Shown here: in pieces, positions 15,199-24,306 of the stretch
How the letters are laid out: each line of letters starts with the position of its first letter
Numbering within the stretch: the first letter of the stretch is position 1
NCBI RefSeq assembly: GCF_000337455.1
Contig: NZ_AOIU01000045.1
Location: 74,275 to 138,274 of the forward strand
DNA: 64,000 nt
From: Halosimplex carlsbadense 2-9-1
GTDB lineage: Archaea; Halobacteriota; Halobacteria; Halobacteriales; Haloarculaceae
Reading direction: 5' to 3'
Notes under the pieces: generated by a model
Databases searched by the model: none
Told to the model about the DNA's origin: nothing
The model's input: the letters and a program-made list of their open reading frames with translations, nothing else
Program-made: the position numbers and the translations under genes

Positions 15199-16551
15199 AT
15201 GACAGCCCGTCGTCTCGCTCTCCTCGCAGTCCCCGCGCTCCTCGTCTGTTCGTCGCTCGCTGCGGTCGCAGTCGGACCGGCGACCGCGGCGCCGCCGCCG
15301 GAAGCGGTCTGCGGCGTCTGCGGGGACGGACTCGCCGACGCCGCCGAGAACGAGGGCATCCGGCTCACCGCCGAGTACGGCGCGGCGACGATCCGCGTCG
15401 ACGAGTCCGGGACCGGTCACTGGGCGGCACGCGTCCGGGTCGACGACCGTTCGGCCGACCGGCTCGCCGCGAACGCGACGCTCCGCGAGCGCGTCGTCCG
15501 GGCGAGTCTCGACCGCCGAACCGTCGTCGACGACCCGCGGAACCTGCACACGAGCGTCGCGAACGACACGCTCGTCGTGACTTTCGATCAGCCCGACGTG
15601 GCCCACGAGAGCCTCGGCGGTGTCGTTCTTGTGGACCTGCTCGATCCCCGCACCCGCCGGTCGGGGCTCGACCTCGAAGCGGACGAACTCCGGATCGAGG
15701 GGCCGAACGGCACGGTCGTGAGCCGCGCGCCGCCGGCTGGGACCGTCGAGGACGGGGCGGTCGTCTGGCGCCCCACCGACGACGAACCGGGATTCGGGAG
15801 CGACACCCGTCTGGCGTTCGCGCCGAGTGACGGACCCGGTGCGCGCGCGCTGACGACCGTGGGATTCGTCGCCTTCGGCGTGGGACTCGCGGAGCCGGGC
15901 GCGCTCGTCCTCGGCCTCGCGCCCGCCCTGGGACTCGGTGCCCTGCTGGTGGTCGTGCGGCGCTGGGGTGACGAGCTACCGACCGTGGACCCGTCACGGC
16001 TCGGGTACGTGCTCACACGCGCCAGCGCCGTCGCCGTCCTGGCGGCCTTCGGGTCGATCTTCTGGCTCGACCTGGTCGCGCCCGCCGTCGCCGAGACGGT
16101 GTTGACCTTCGCCGTCCTGTACGCGCTGGTCGGGAATCTCGCGGCAGACGCGGACTCCCTGTCCGCTCGCGGCGCGCTCGCGTGGACCCTCGGCGCGGCG
16201 GTGCTCGTGGCCGTCGCCGCGAGCACCGTCTCGATCGTCGCCCTCCAGACCGCCCTGCTGTCGGTCCCCGCCGTGCTCTGGTTCCCGCTCGGCCGCGCAC
16301 ACGGACGCGACCGCGGGGTCGCGGCGCTCGTTACCCTCTCGCTGCTGGCGGCACCGTTCGGCGGCGCCGTCCTCTACGCGCCGTCGGCGTCGCCGGTGCT
16401 GGGGCTGGTCCTGTCGGCGTTCACCACCGTCCCGTGGGCCGCCGCCACCGTCGCGTTCGGCGTCCCGCTGTACCTGCTGGGTCGCGGACCGGACGACACC
16501 GGCGACCCGAGTGAGGCCGACGGTCGAGCGAGCCCCGCGAGCGCGGACTGA
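15199..16551 (+). CDS. exported multi-pass membrane protein, unknown function
   Basis: Start taken at the ATG at 15199 (MTARRLALLAVPALLVCSSL), 450 residues; an in-frame GTG at 15184 is possible. A Sec signal is followed by an extracytoplasmic beta-rich domain with a CGVCGDG cluster just after cleavage (mature N-terminus about residue 28) and a conserved-looking VRVDDRSADRLAAN region to about residue 215. Eight or so hydrophobic helices fill residues 220-430, and the tail is short and acidic. The two close Cys could bind metal or form a disulfide. The layout (sensor-like exterior plus a polytopic membrane half) is seen in haloarchaeal hypothetical proteins; I do not recognise a family. Confidence 0.8.
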   Translation: MTARRLALLAVPALLVCSSLAAVAVGPATAAPPPEAVCGVCGDGLADAAENEGIRLTAEYGAATIRVDESGTGHWAARVRVDDRSADRLAANATLRERVVRASLDRRTVVDDPRNLHTSVANDTLVVTFDQPDVAHESLGGVVLVDLLDPRTRRSGLDLEADELRIEGPNGTVVSRAPPAGTVEDGAVVWRPTDDEPGFGSDTRLAFAPSDGPGARALTTVGFVAFGVGLAEPGALVLGLAPALGLGALLVVVRRWGDELPTVDPSRLGYVLTRASAVAVLAAFGSIFWLDLVAPAVAETVLTFAVLYALVGNLAADADSLSARGALAWTLGAAVLVAVAASTVSIVALQTALLSVPAVLWFPLGRAHGRDRGVAALVTLSLLAAPFGGAVLYAPSASPVLGLVLSAFTTVPWAAATVAFGVPLYLLGRGPDDTGDPSEADGRASPASAD

Positions 16552-16764
16552 GTGGCGTCGCGCGGGGAGAAACTTCGAACGACGAACCCGCCGTTTTCGG
16601 CTGGAGATCCGACCGACTGCGGCGGGACTCGCCGGCTGTGATCTCCGGCTGAAACGCACCTACGGAGCGCTCCCGAGCGTTCCCCACCGAACAGGAGACG
16701 GGGGACGGCCGCCTTCAAGAAGATTTCGGAGCGGCGGCGGAACTGCGGAGGAGAGACCGGTCGC

Positions 16765-17757
16765 TCACCAGCGGTGGTGGACGTAGTCGGCGACGTGGGC
16801 CTCGTAGATGTCGCGAACGGCGCCGTGGGTCTGGTGGGAGAGCGGATCGAGGTCGGCCGCGGCGTCGTTCTCGGCGACGTGGTCGGGCGAGGTCGACCCG
16901 GGGATCACCGTCGAGACGGCGTCGTGGTCGAGGACCCAGCGGAGCGTGAACTGCGCCATCGTCGCGTCGTCGGGGACGAACGGCCGCAGGTCGTCGACGG
17001 CCGCGAGCCCGTCCTCGAAGGGGGCGCCCGCGAACGTCTCGCCGCCCTTGCGGCCGACGCCGGCGTCGACGCCCTCCTCGGCGGCGGTCCGTCGGTGGTC
17101 GCCCTCGCCGAAGTCCTCCGGCCCTTCGAAGGCGTCGGCGAGCAGCCCCGACGCCAGCGGGACGCGGACGATGACCCCGATGTCCTCGTTGGCCGCGCGC
17201 TCGAAGAAGCGCTCGGCCGGGCGCTGGCGCAGCGGATTGAAGATGATCTGCACCGACTCGACGACGTCGTACTCGATGGCCTTGTCGGCCTCCTCGACCT
17301 TCTCGACGCTGACGCCGGCGTGGTCGATCAGCCCTTCTTCTTTGAGCTGCTCCAGCACCCGGAAGTTCTCGGGGTCGTAGAACGCCTCCGTCGCCGGGCA
17401 GTGCAGCTGGACCAGATCCAGCGAGTCGACGCCCAGCCGGTCGAGCGACCCCTCGACGGACGACCGGAGTCCGTCCTCGGAGTGGCCGCCGTCCTCGTCC
17501 GGCGCGGCCTTCGTCGGCACGTAAATCTTCCTGTCCGGGTCCCGTTCGTCGAGCACCTCACCGATGAGTCGCTCGGCGCGGCCCTGTCCGTACACCTCTG
17601 CGGTGTCGACGACGTTGACGCCGTCGTCCAGCGCCGTGGCGATGGCCTCTTTGGCCTGTTCGTCGGTCACCTCGCCCCAGGACGGGCCGACGTTCCAGGT
17701 TCCCAGACCGATCTCCGTCACGTCCCAGCCGGTGGAGCCGAACTCGCGTGTGTCCAT
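16765..17757 (-). CDS. aldo/keto reductase
   Basis: 330 residues from the ATG at 17755-17757 (MDTREFGSTGWDVTEIGLGTWNVG). The AKR tetrad is visible: Asp and Tyr in DTAEVYGQG (about 49-57), Lys in VPTKAAP and His in LVQLHCPA. The C-terminal RWVLDHDAVSTVIPGSTSPDHVAEN is the NADPH-binding end. An unusual GDHRRTAAEEGVDAGVGRKGG insertion follows the SGLLADAF strand. Substrate cannot be read from sequence. Divergent from the zinc-ribbon regulator at 17890 with a 132-bp shared promoter region. Confidence 0.92.
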   Translation of the reverse strand: MDTREFGSTGWDVTEIGLGTWNVGPSWGEVTDEQAKEAIATALDDGVNVVDTAEVYGQGRAERLIGEVLDERDPDRKIYVPTKAAPDEDGGHSEDGLRSSVEGSLDRLGVDSLDLVQLHCPATEAFYDPENFRVLEQLKEEGLIDHAGVSVEKVEEADKAIEYDVVESVQIIFNPLRQRPAERFFERAANEDIGVIVRVPLASGLLADAFEGPEDFGEGDHRRTAAEEGVDAGVGRKGGETFAGAPFEDGLAAVDDLRPFVPDDATMAQFTLRWVLDHDAVSTVIPGSTSPDHVAENDAAADLDPLSHQTHGAVRDIYEAHVADYVHHRW

Positions 17758-17889
17758 ACCTGATCCCTGGGTCGCTCGGGCGAAAAAGGTGGCCGATCCG
17801 GCGCGTGGTTCCCCTTCGCGGCGAGGCCGGAGCGTTCCGGACCGGGAGCGGTCCCAACCTATTTCGACCTGACTCGGGAAGAGTCGGGT

Positions 17890-18771
17890 ATGCCCGAGGA
17901 CACCGACGCCGCAGCGGACGCCGATCCGGAGGATGCCTTCGCGCTCATCGGCAACGAGACGCGCGCGGCGATCCTCCGGACGCTCGGCGAGCGGCCCCAC
18001 GACGGGGTCTCGTTCTCCGAGTTGCGCGAGGCCGTCGACCCGGAGATCGACAGCGGGCAGTTCAACTACCACCTCTCGCAGCTGGTCGGACAGTTCGTCG
18101 ACCGCGGCGAGGACGGCTACACGATGCGTGCCGAAGGGCTCACGCTCTATCGCCTCATCCGGGCTGGGAGCGTCAACCGTCGCGCTTCCCTCGACGCGTT
18201 CGAGATCGGGACCGACTGCTACTTCTGCGAGACTCCCGTCGAAGGGCACTACGACGAGGGCAACTTCGAGCTTCGCTGTCCGGGCTGTGACCACGTCTAC
18301 GCCCACACGAAGTTGCCGCCGAGCGCCGTCGAGAGCGGCGACAGGGGTGACCTCCTCGACCGCGTCGACCAGTACAACCGCCACGAGATGCTCGCGTACG
18401 CCCGCGGCGTCTGCCCGATCTGCGCCGGCGTTCTCGACTTCGAGTTCGTCCGCGGCGAGGACGTCTGGACCGAGGGAAGCGGTCGCCTCGACGTGTTCGT
18501 CGGCTGCCACTGCGACCACTGCGGAAGCTCCCAGTACATGTCGGTCGGGCTCACTCACCTCTATCATCCCGCCGTCGTCTCCTTTTTCCACGACCACGGC
18601 GTCGACGTGACCGGCCGACCCCACTGGGAACTGGAGTGGGCCATGACCGACCGCCATCTCACCGTCCGCTCGACCGACCCGTGGGAAGTCGCCCTTTCGA
18701 TCCCCTGCGAGGACGAACGGCTCGAACTCGTCGTCGACGGGGAGCTGTCCGTCGAAGCGACGCGGTCGTGA
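17890..18771 (+). CDS. winged-helix (ArsR-like) regulator with two C-terminal zinc-ribbon-like modules
   Basis: 293 residues. Residues 15-95 are a winged helix-turn-helix (DAFALIGNETRAAILRTLGE, then QFNYHLSQLVGQFVDRGEDG). The rest has four Cys pairs, CYFC, CPGC, CPIC and CDHC, which would make two treble-clef or zinc-ribbon folds; between them lie helices containing HEMLAYARG. This matches the common haloarchaeal HTH plus DUF7351-like architecture (DUF number from memory). Ligand and targets are unknown; the metal sites may be structural. It faces away from the aldo/keto reductase gene, a plausible target. Confidence 0.85.
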   Translation: MPEDTDAAADADPEDAFALIGNETRAAILRTLGERPHDGVSFSELREAVDPEIDSGQFNYHLSQLVGQFVDRGEDGYTMRAEGLTLYRLIRAGSVNRRASLDAFEIGTDCYFCETPVEGHYDEGNFELRCPGCDHVYAHTKLPPSAVESGDRGDLLDRVDQYNRHEMLAYARGVCPICAGVLDFEFVRGEDVWTEGSGRLDVFVGCHCDHCGSSQYMSVGLTHLYHPAVVSFFHDHGVDVTGRPHWELEWAMTDRHLTVRSTDPWEVALSIPCEDERLELVVDGELSVEATRS

Positions 18772-18983
18772 GCGACTCCCGCTGTCTCGAACCACCCCGG
18801 CCGTCTCGAACTACTACGGCCGTCTGTGACTGTTCGGTGTGGAGTACGACCGACAGCCGCAGTGGCGCGCGCTGTCGGGCGTGGCGGAGCACGGCGCGGT
18901 GTGACCGGAGGGACCACCGCGAAGCGAACGGGGAGCAGAGCGACCCGTGAGCACTGCGGAGGCCGCGAGACGGAGCCGTGGGA

Positions 18984-19072
18984 GAAGAGCGAGTGAGCGC
19001 AGCGAACGAGCGAATCGGCTGGGAAGGTCGTGGCTCCGTGCGGTCGTCGTGCGGATCTGGTGAACCGAACGG
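18984..19072 (-). repeat. modular intergenic repeat element, degraded copy 4 (core only)
   Basis: Read on the minus strand, this stretch gives TTCACCAGATCCGCAC, then GACCGCACGGAGCCACGACC, then TTCCCAGCCGATTCGCTCG, aligning to the core block of copies 1-3 (TTCAGTCCACCAGG..CCGCAC / CACCGCAGACAGCCACGAGC / CTCCCCAGCCGATT). The 57-nt units and the 14-nt right end are not recognisable. It sits in the 479-bp gap between two convergent genes (18772-19250), where I see no protein-coding gene. Confidence 0.55.
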
Positions 19073-19250
19073 CCGACCGCGCCGAGGACGTTCGCCGATC
19101 GATTTCGACAGTCGTCACCCCGACGCAAGCTCGTCCCACGCCGGGTCAGACAGGGACCACCACTCAATTCACAGAAACGACCAATAATTCCTGTCGAGTA
19201 TCCCCCGCTTTGCCAGCCCACTCCGGGACCCTATCGAGTCCTGTACACGA

Positions 19251-20222
19251 TCAGGGAAGCGCCTCGCATGCAATCCCGTCACCGTCGCCATCGAGGCCGT
19301 GCGCTCCGCCGGACTGCTCGTGGACAGCTTGCGCGGCGGCCTGTGAAGAGAAGTCGTCACAGTCGTACTCGCCACTGGAAGGACCACCCTCCCGGTCGGC
19401 CCGGACAGCCTCCCCCTTCCACTGTGGCGGCGTGACAGATACGTCCTCACGCGGTTCGATCGTTCGTGAAAACGTTGCTGCGTTCCCGTCGACCGTCGTG
19501 TCGACCGTGAGGCGTTTGATGAGGCCATCGCTCCGAACGACGACCTCCCCGGTGGTGTCGGTAGTCTCGTTGGAGACAGAATACATATGGAACCCGTGGC
19601 TACCGTTCCGCCACGTGTCGACGTACTCCAACGTCGTCCCGACGAAGACGTTGTCGAATACCGGTTGCTTGTGTATCCGTACGAGCAGGGCGTGATGGAA
19701 ATTGACGAACCCGTAGTCGCTGAACTCCCGGTCGACGAAATAGTACGGTTCGACTTCGTCGCCGTCACGGTTCACTCCGCCGTTCCGGACGTAGCTGACC
19801 GTGTCCTCGGTGTACCACGTCTGGTTGGTGCTCTCACCGTCTTCGAAGGCGCTGGTCTTCTGCAAGACCCGCCTCTTCTCGGTGAGGTTACTTCGAGCGG
19901 TCGCGTTCTCCCGGACCCACGAATACTCGTCCGGATTGTAGAGGTTGTAGTCGCCCGTGTACGTCGCTTTGACCACGTAGTCCGTTTGCCGGATCGCATT
20001 CCAGTGCTCGTAATCTAGTCGTGACACGTTCGTGATCTCCTGGTCGCTCGTTCCGTTCGGAAACGGAACTGGATCCTGAGTAACTCCGGCGGTCCCTTGC
20101 TTGGCTTGTCCTGACTCGTCGGGAGTTACTCCCGAACAGCCGGAAAGAGCAATCAGGAAAAGTAAGACGAGAGACGTGAGGAGCGCGCGATTCACAGCGG
20201 TACGTTTGCTGGATACGTACAT
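19251..20222 (-). CDS. lipoprotein with C-terminal Excalibur calcium-binding domain
   Basis: ATG at 20220-20222; 323 residues. The N-terminus has basic KR, a hydrophobic run and the lipobox LSGC (about residue 29), so it is probably lipid-anchored outside the cell. The middle 230 residues are beta-rich with aromatic and Asn content (VNFHHALLVRIHKQPVFDNV, GSHGFHMYSVSNETTDTTG) as in haloarchaeal lipoproteins related to LolA/DUF7537 (uncertain). The last 40 residues, YDCDDFSSQAAAQAVHEQSG plus DGDGDGIACEALP, are an Excalibur motif: DxDxDGxxCE with a paired Cys. GC is lower (about 55%) than in its neighbours, suggesting transfer. Confidence 0.85.
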   Translation of the reverse strand: MYVSSKRTAVNRALLTSLVLLFLIALSGCSGVTPDESGQAKQGTAGVTQDPVPFPNGTSDQEITNVSRLDYEHWNAIRQTDYVVKATYTGDYNLYNPDEYSWVRENATARSNLTEKRRVLQKTSAFEDGESTNQTWYTEDTVSYVRNGGVNRDGDEVEPYYFVDREFSDYGFVNFHHALLVRIHKQPVFDNVFVGTTLEYVDTWRNGSHGFHMYSVSNETTDTTGEVVVRSDGLIKRLTVDTTVDGNAATFSRTIEPREDVSVTPPQWKGEAVRADREGGPSSGEYDCDDFSSQAAAQAVHEQSGGAHGLDGDGDGIACEALP

Positions 20223-20315
20223 CAAAGTGCTGACCGTAATCGAAACGAGGCCAGGACAGAATATCTACGCACACTCGTTCGAGCGCGGTTCTGCCGAACA
20301 GTCAAGGGCCGAGGC

Positions 20316-20327
20316 GCGCTATAGCGC
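20316..20327. promoter_or_regulatory. 12-bp perfect palindrome against the acyl-CoA dehydrogenase start
   Basis: GCGCTATAGCGC at 20316-20327 is a perfect palindrome ending 3 bp before the ATG at 20331. A dimeric repressor bound here would block the transcription start of a leaderless mRNA. It could also be a chance feature of GC-rich DNA. Confidence 0.45.
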
Positions 20328-20330
20328 CCC

Positions 20331-21473
20331 ATGGACTTCGCCCTCACGCAGGAACAGCGCCAGATCCGCGACATGGTCGCAGAGTTCGTCGACGACGAGG
20401 TCGTCCCGCGGGCGGCCGAGATCGACGAGACCGACGAGTTCCCCGCCGACCTGATCGAGGAGATGGCCGAACTGGGTCTGATGGGCATGCCGATCCCCGA
20501 GGAATACGGCGGTGCCGGCCTCGACTACCACGCCTACCCCGAAGCGCTGGTCGAGATTTCGAGAGGGAGCGGCGGCCTCGGAACGATCGTCGCCGCCCAC
20601 GTCTCGCTGGCGTGCAACATGGTCTACGAGTTCGGCGACGAGGCCCAGTGCGAGGCCTACCTCGTCCCGATGGCCGAGGGCGAGGAGATCGGTGCCTTCG
20701 CGCTCTCGGAACCGGGCGCGGGCAGCGACGTGCCGGCGATGGAGACCACGGCGGAGCGATCCGGGGACACGTACACGATCGACGGCGGGAAGCTGTGGAT
20801 CTCGAACGGTTCCGTGGCCGACACGGTCGTCGTCTTCGCCAAGACCGACCCCGAGGCTGGCGGCAAGGGCATCTCCTCGTTCGTGGTCCGACCCGAGGAA
20901 GACGAGGGGTTCCACGTCGAGGGGACCGAACACAAACTCGGCGACAAGGGGTGTCCGACCGCGGAACTCCGATTCGACGGGATGGAGATCCCCGCCGACC
21001 GCCGGCTCGGCGAGGAGGGCGCCGGCTTCGTGCAGGCGCTCAAGACGCTCAACGGCGGCCGCATCACCATCGCCGCGCGCTCGATCGGCCTCGCGCAGGC
21101 CGCGCTCGACGACGCGCTCGAATACGCCCAGGACCGCGAGCAGTTCGACCAGCCGATCTCCGACTTCCAGGCCATCCAGCACAAGCTGGCGGACATGGAC
21201 ACGAAGATCAACGCGGCGCGCTATCTCATGCACGCCGCGGCCGACAAGAAGATGCGCGGCGACCGCTACGTCAAGGAGGCCGCCCAGGCGAAACTGTACG
21301 CCTCCGAGATGGCTCGGGAGGTGTGCAACGAGGCCGTCCAGATCCACGGCGGCTACGGCTACACGAAGGACTTCGCCGTCGAGCGGTACTACCGGGACGC
21401 GAAGCTCAACGAAATCTACGAGGGGACCAGCGAAGTGCTGCGGAACACGGTCGCCGACCAGTTGCTGGGCTGA
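20331..21473 (+). CDS. acyl-CoA dehydrogenase
   Basis: 380 residues, the normal length. It has the three-part fold: N-terminal helices ([20 protein letters not shown]), the FAD-binding beta domain with [12 protein letters not shown] and WISNG, and the C-terminal helical domain with [23 protein letters not shown] and YEGTSEVLR, whose Glu is the catalytic base. It oxidises acyl-CoA to trans-2-enoyl-CoA, passing electrons to ETF. Chain-length preference cannot be told. A palindrome abuts its start; it is followed by an unrelated membrane gene after 190 bp. Confidence 0.96.
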   Translation: MDFALTQEQRQIRDMVAEFVDDEVVPRAAEIDETDEFPADLIEEMAELGLMGMPIPEEYGGAGLDYHAYPEALVEISRGSGGLGTIVAAHVSLACNMVYEFGDEAQCEAYLVPMAEGEEIGAFALSEPGAGSDVPAMETTAERSGDTYTIDGGKLWISNGSVADTVVVFAKTDPEAGGKGISSFVVRPEEDEGFHVEGTEHKLGDKGCPTAELRFDGMEIPADRRLGEEGAGFVQALKTLNGGRITIAARSIGLAQAALDDALEYAQDREQFDQPISDFQAIQHKLADMDTKINAARYLMHAAADKKMRGDRYVKEAAQAKLYASEMAREVCNEAVQIHGGYGYTKDFAVERYYRDAKLNEIYEGTSEVLRNTVADQLLG

Positions 21474-21662
21474 GCGGCTCGGAGACTCCGGCGGCGGTCG
21501 ACTCGTCGACCGGTGGACCGGACCGCGGGCCGGAACTAATCCGTCCGCGACTCGTACACACGAGCGGACAACCATGCGCTTGGAGGGGAGAGCCAGCCGA
21601 CGGGGGAACCGGCAGCCGAACGAACTCGAAGGGTGGGAACGCGGGGGTGACCGGCCCCCGTG

Positions 21663-22100
21663 GTGAACCCCGCACGCGCCGACGCGCTCGTCGACCTGGT
21701 CTACGGAGGACTGATCGCGCTCGCTATCGTGCTGATCGCGACCGTGGACACGAACGTCGGGATCGCCTTCGGCGTCGGCGTCTTCGCGGCGTACGTCGTC
21801 CACGTCGTCTGGAAGATGGTCCGGTTCGACCCCGACTGGATGACCCGCACGGTCAGGGAGACCGTCGAGGAGACGGTCGGCGACTCGGTCGAACGGACGG
21901 TCGAGGAGTCCGTCGAGCAGACCGTCGAGGAGTCGGTTGGGGAGACCGTCGAACAGGCGATGGGTGACCAGCTCGACGAGGTCCAGGAACGGGTCGAATC
22001 ACTGGACGAACGCGTCGAGGGCACTCCGCGAGCGGACGAGGTCGGCGACGCGGACGAGGCGACCGACTCCGGAGAGGGAGCCGACGATACTCGTGCCTGA
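21663..22100 (+). CDS. membrane-anchored protein with tetrapeptide VE-T/S repeat helix
   Basis: Tandem GTG codons at 21660 and 21663 are the only plausible starts (MNPARADALVDLVYGGL); 145 residues. Two membrane helices (about 8-55) are followed by a long helical stalk built of four-residue steps: TVRE-TVEE-TVGD-SVER-TVEE-SVEQ-TVEE-SVGE-TVEQ (about 60-100), then QLDEVQERVESLDERVEG and an acidic tail. The stalk should protrude into the cytoplasm as a coiled coil or helical rod. No known function; similar small proteins occur in haloarchaea. Confidence 0.65.
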   Translation: MNPARADALVDLVYGGLIALAIVLIATVDTNVGIAFGVGVFAAYVVHVVWKMVRFDPDWMTRTVRETVEETVGDSVERTVEESVEQTVEESVGETVEQAMGDQLDEVQERVESLDERVEGTPRADEVGDADEATDSGEGADDTRA

Positions 22101-22134
22101 CGCGACGTGTCGACCCACCGATCTCCCCCGCCCC

Positions 22135-22560
22135 TCACCGGACGACGACCACCGGGACCGGGGAGCGGCGGAGCACCTTCTCGGCGACGTTCCCGACGAA
22201 CAGCCGCTCGGCGACGGTGCCGCCGTGGCTGCCGATGACCACCGTGTCGTAGTCGTCGGCCCCGTTGATGATAGCGCGCACGGGGTGGCCGAGGGCAACC
22301 TCGGTGTCGAGGGTGGCGTCCCCGTCGGCGTCGTCGACGATCGCCCGGGCCCGCTCGAATATCGGTTCGGCGTGCTCGCGCGCGGCCGCGTCGATGTCGT
22401 CGGCGACCGCGATCCCGGTGGCTTTCCCCCACAGCGGCGAGGGCTCGCCGACCACGTGCAGGACCGTGAACTCGGCGTTCGGATAGGCTTCCGCGGCGTA
22501 TTCGAGCGCTCGTTCACTCATTTCCGAACCGTCCATCGGGACGAGAACACGCGAGATCAT
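22135..22560 (-). CDS. universal stress protein (UspA family)
   Basis: 141 residues from the ATG at 22558-22560 (MISRVLVPMDGSEMSERALEYA). The ATP-binding pattern is present: VLVPMDGS at the N-terminus and GSHGGTVAERLFVGNVAEKVL (G-x2-G-x9-G-S/N) near the C-terminus, ending RRSPVPVVVVR. One domain, typical length. It lies directly downstream of the PiT phosphate permease on the same strand (75-bp spacing); haloarchaeal transporters often pair with Usp proteins that may tune them. Confidence 0.94.
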   Translation of the reverse strand: MISRVLVPMDGSEMSERALEYAAEAYPNAEFTVLHVVGEPSPLWGKATGIAVADDIDAAAREHAEPIFERARAIVDDADGDATLDTEVALGHPVRAIINGADDYDTVVIGSHGGTVAERLFVGNVAEKVLRRSPVPVVVVR

Positions 22561-22635
22561 ACCTCCCCTACGGGCAGGGCAGGGAAAAACTGGAGGTGTC
22601 GAGCGAGCGGTCACGGTGGGCAGCGGGTCGTGCGC

Positions 22636-23817
22636 TCAGGCGACCGGGACCAGCGTGAAGAAGACGTACGCGAGCAGCGTCGACATCGTCGGGCCGATTA
22701 TCCACATCGAGACGTACTTGGCGATGGCCCGGGGGTTGAACAGGTCGCCCGCGTCGAGTACTTCCGGGGATTCGGCCTCGCCGATCTCCGTCACTGGGGC
22801 GTCCGGCTCGGCCGCCAGCGCCGCCGGTTCGATCTCGGCATCGAGGTCGCCACGGAGCGCGTCACGTGCGGCGATGGGACGGGTCGCCCGCCCCCAGCCG
22901 AGGCCGACGATCGTCATCACCGACGCCATGACGAGGCTGATCGGGATGCCGATGTACGAGAGCGCGGTCGTGACCGTCGAGGCGGTGATCATGACGACGA
23001 GCGCCGCGAGCAGCGGGATATCGGAGAGTTCGGAGCCGACCGACTCCATCGTCCGGCGGGCGATCGTGAACCCGCCCAGCCCGATGGCGACGGTCGCGAT
23101 GCCGATCGCGATGTCGGGTTCGAGCGCGCGGCTGCTGACCAGCGGCGCGACGGCGTTGGGAACGTTGCTCGCGCCCGCCGAGAAGGCCATGTAGCAGCCG
23201 ATGACGAGGACGACGAGCGTCCCGGCGAGCTCGCCGCGGGTCGTGTTCGGTCCCAGAGTGGGCCGCGGGAGCGCGCCGCTCCGATCGAGTGCAAGCGTCG
23301 GTCCCTCGGAGACCTCGATCCGGACGCGCCGGTTGAGCTCCGGGTAGACGTACCGGCCGACGGTCACCCCGATCCAGAACCCGACGACCGGCGTCACGAT
23401 CCACCAGGAGACGATCCACCCGATCGTCTGGAAGTTGGCCGTGTCGGTCGCGAGGCCGAGCCCCGCGATCGCGCCGACGGTCGTCATCGAGGTCGGGACG
23501 GGCACTCCGAAGACGTTCGCGACGAGGATCCCGAACCCGATGAAAAAGAGAACGGCCACCCCCGCGCCGAGCGAGATCTCCGTCGTGACGATGTCGCCGC
23601 TGAGCGTGTCCATGACGTTCCGACCGACCGTCCAGCCGCCCAGAAACACGAACAATGTCATCAGTGCGGCGGCCGTGACCTTCCGGAGGATTCCGGCGCC
23701 CACGGCGGGCCCCCACGCGATCCCAGTCGAGGACCCCCCGATGTTGAATCCGACGAACACCGACGCGACCACCCCCAGGAGGAGCACGGTCCGGACCATC
23801 GTCTGGGGGAAAAGCAC
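22636..23817 (-). CDS. inorganic phosphate transporter, PiT family
   Basis: 393 residues (or 387 from the second Met). Two inverted homologous halves are seen: FVGFNIGGSSTGIAWGPAVG near the N-terminus and AFSAGASNVPNAVAPLVSS in the centre, the PiT signature regions that bind Pi. About ten membrane helices are separated by a cytoplasmic loop with YPELNRRVRIEVSEG. A second acidic loop (EPAALAAEPDAPVTEIGEAE) precedes the last two helices. PiT carriers use a H+ or Na+ gradient. The usual GxND motif is altered to GFNIGG in the first half, so substrate range is open (phosphate or sulfate). Confidence 0.88.
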   Translation of the reverse strand: MLFPQTMVRTVLLLGVVASVFVGFNIGGSSTGIAWGPAVGAGILRKVTAAALMTLFVFLGGWTVGRNVMDTLSGDIVTTEISLGAGVAVLFFIGFGILVANVFGVPVPTSMTTVGAIAGLGLATDTANFQTIGWIVSWWIVTPVVGFWIGVTVGRYVYPELNRRVRIEVSEGPTLALDRSGALPRPTLGPNTTRGELAGTLVVLVIGCYMAFSAGASNVPNAVAPLVSSRALEPDIAIGIATVAIGLGGFTIARRTMESVGSELSDIPLLAALVVMITASTVTTALSYIGIPISLVMASVMTIVGLGWGRATRPIAARDALRGDLDAEIEPAALAAEPDAPVTEIGEAESPEVLDAGDLFNPRAIAKYVSMWIIGPTMSTLLAYVFFTLVPVA

Positions 23818-23946
23818 GTCACGGCAACGTAATTATGCGCCGGCTATGGTCGACCGCGACACGGTAAGCCCTCGACTCCCGGGATCAGGTGGAACCGTGG
23901 CGCGCTCACACCGAGTCGGAGAGAAGAACCGGCACGGGTCCGCGGG

Positions 23947-24237
23947 TCACTCGTTCGCGGTCGGGATGGGCCCGGTGCCGACGACTTCGTGGACCGCCTC
24001 GGTGAACTCCTGGCGGGTCTCGAAGTAGGGGGTGTCGATCTCGTCCATCACGTCGGCCAGATCCCGGGGCCCGTCGGGCGTGCGGACCGTGCTGTCGCCC
24101 TCGCGCTCGACGATGTCGCTGTGGGCGGCGCCCCAGTTCAGGCGCGAGGTGACGCGCGCGAGGGGCGCGCCCTCGACCGGTTCGCCCTCGCCGAGCTCGA
24201 CCGCGGGTTCCTCCTCCTCGGAGTCGTCGTCAGCCAT
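23947..24237 (-). CDS. DUF5789-type small haloarchaeal protein
   Basis: 96 residues; acidic N-terminus (MADDDSEEEEPAVELGEG), then PLARVTSRLNWGAAHSDIVE and TVRTPDGPRDLADVMDEIDT, ending in a helix. I recall the same arrangement (SRL.WG...SDI.EREG...TPDGPR.L.DVL) in the haloarchaeal family DUF5789, of unknown function. It lies 70 bp downstream of cetZ on the same strand and could be co-transcribed. Confidence 0.78.
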   Translation of the reverse strand: MADDDSEEEEPAVELGEGEPVEGAPLARVTSRLNWGAAHSDIVEREGDSTVRTPDGPRDLADVMDEIDTPYFETRQEFTEAVHEVVGTGPIPTANE

Positions 24238-24306
24238 GCCTGTCAGTTTCCCGGCCCGGCGATTAGAGCTTTCGCTTCCAGATGGCGGGAGACGCGAAGC
24301 CGAGAG

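Noticed and set aside
21937..23832. Long plus-strand open frame (631 codons) opposite the universal stress protein and PiT permease
   Set aside because: Composition is Arg/Asp/His low complexity and it covers two well-identified minus-strand genes.
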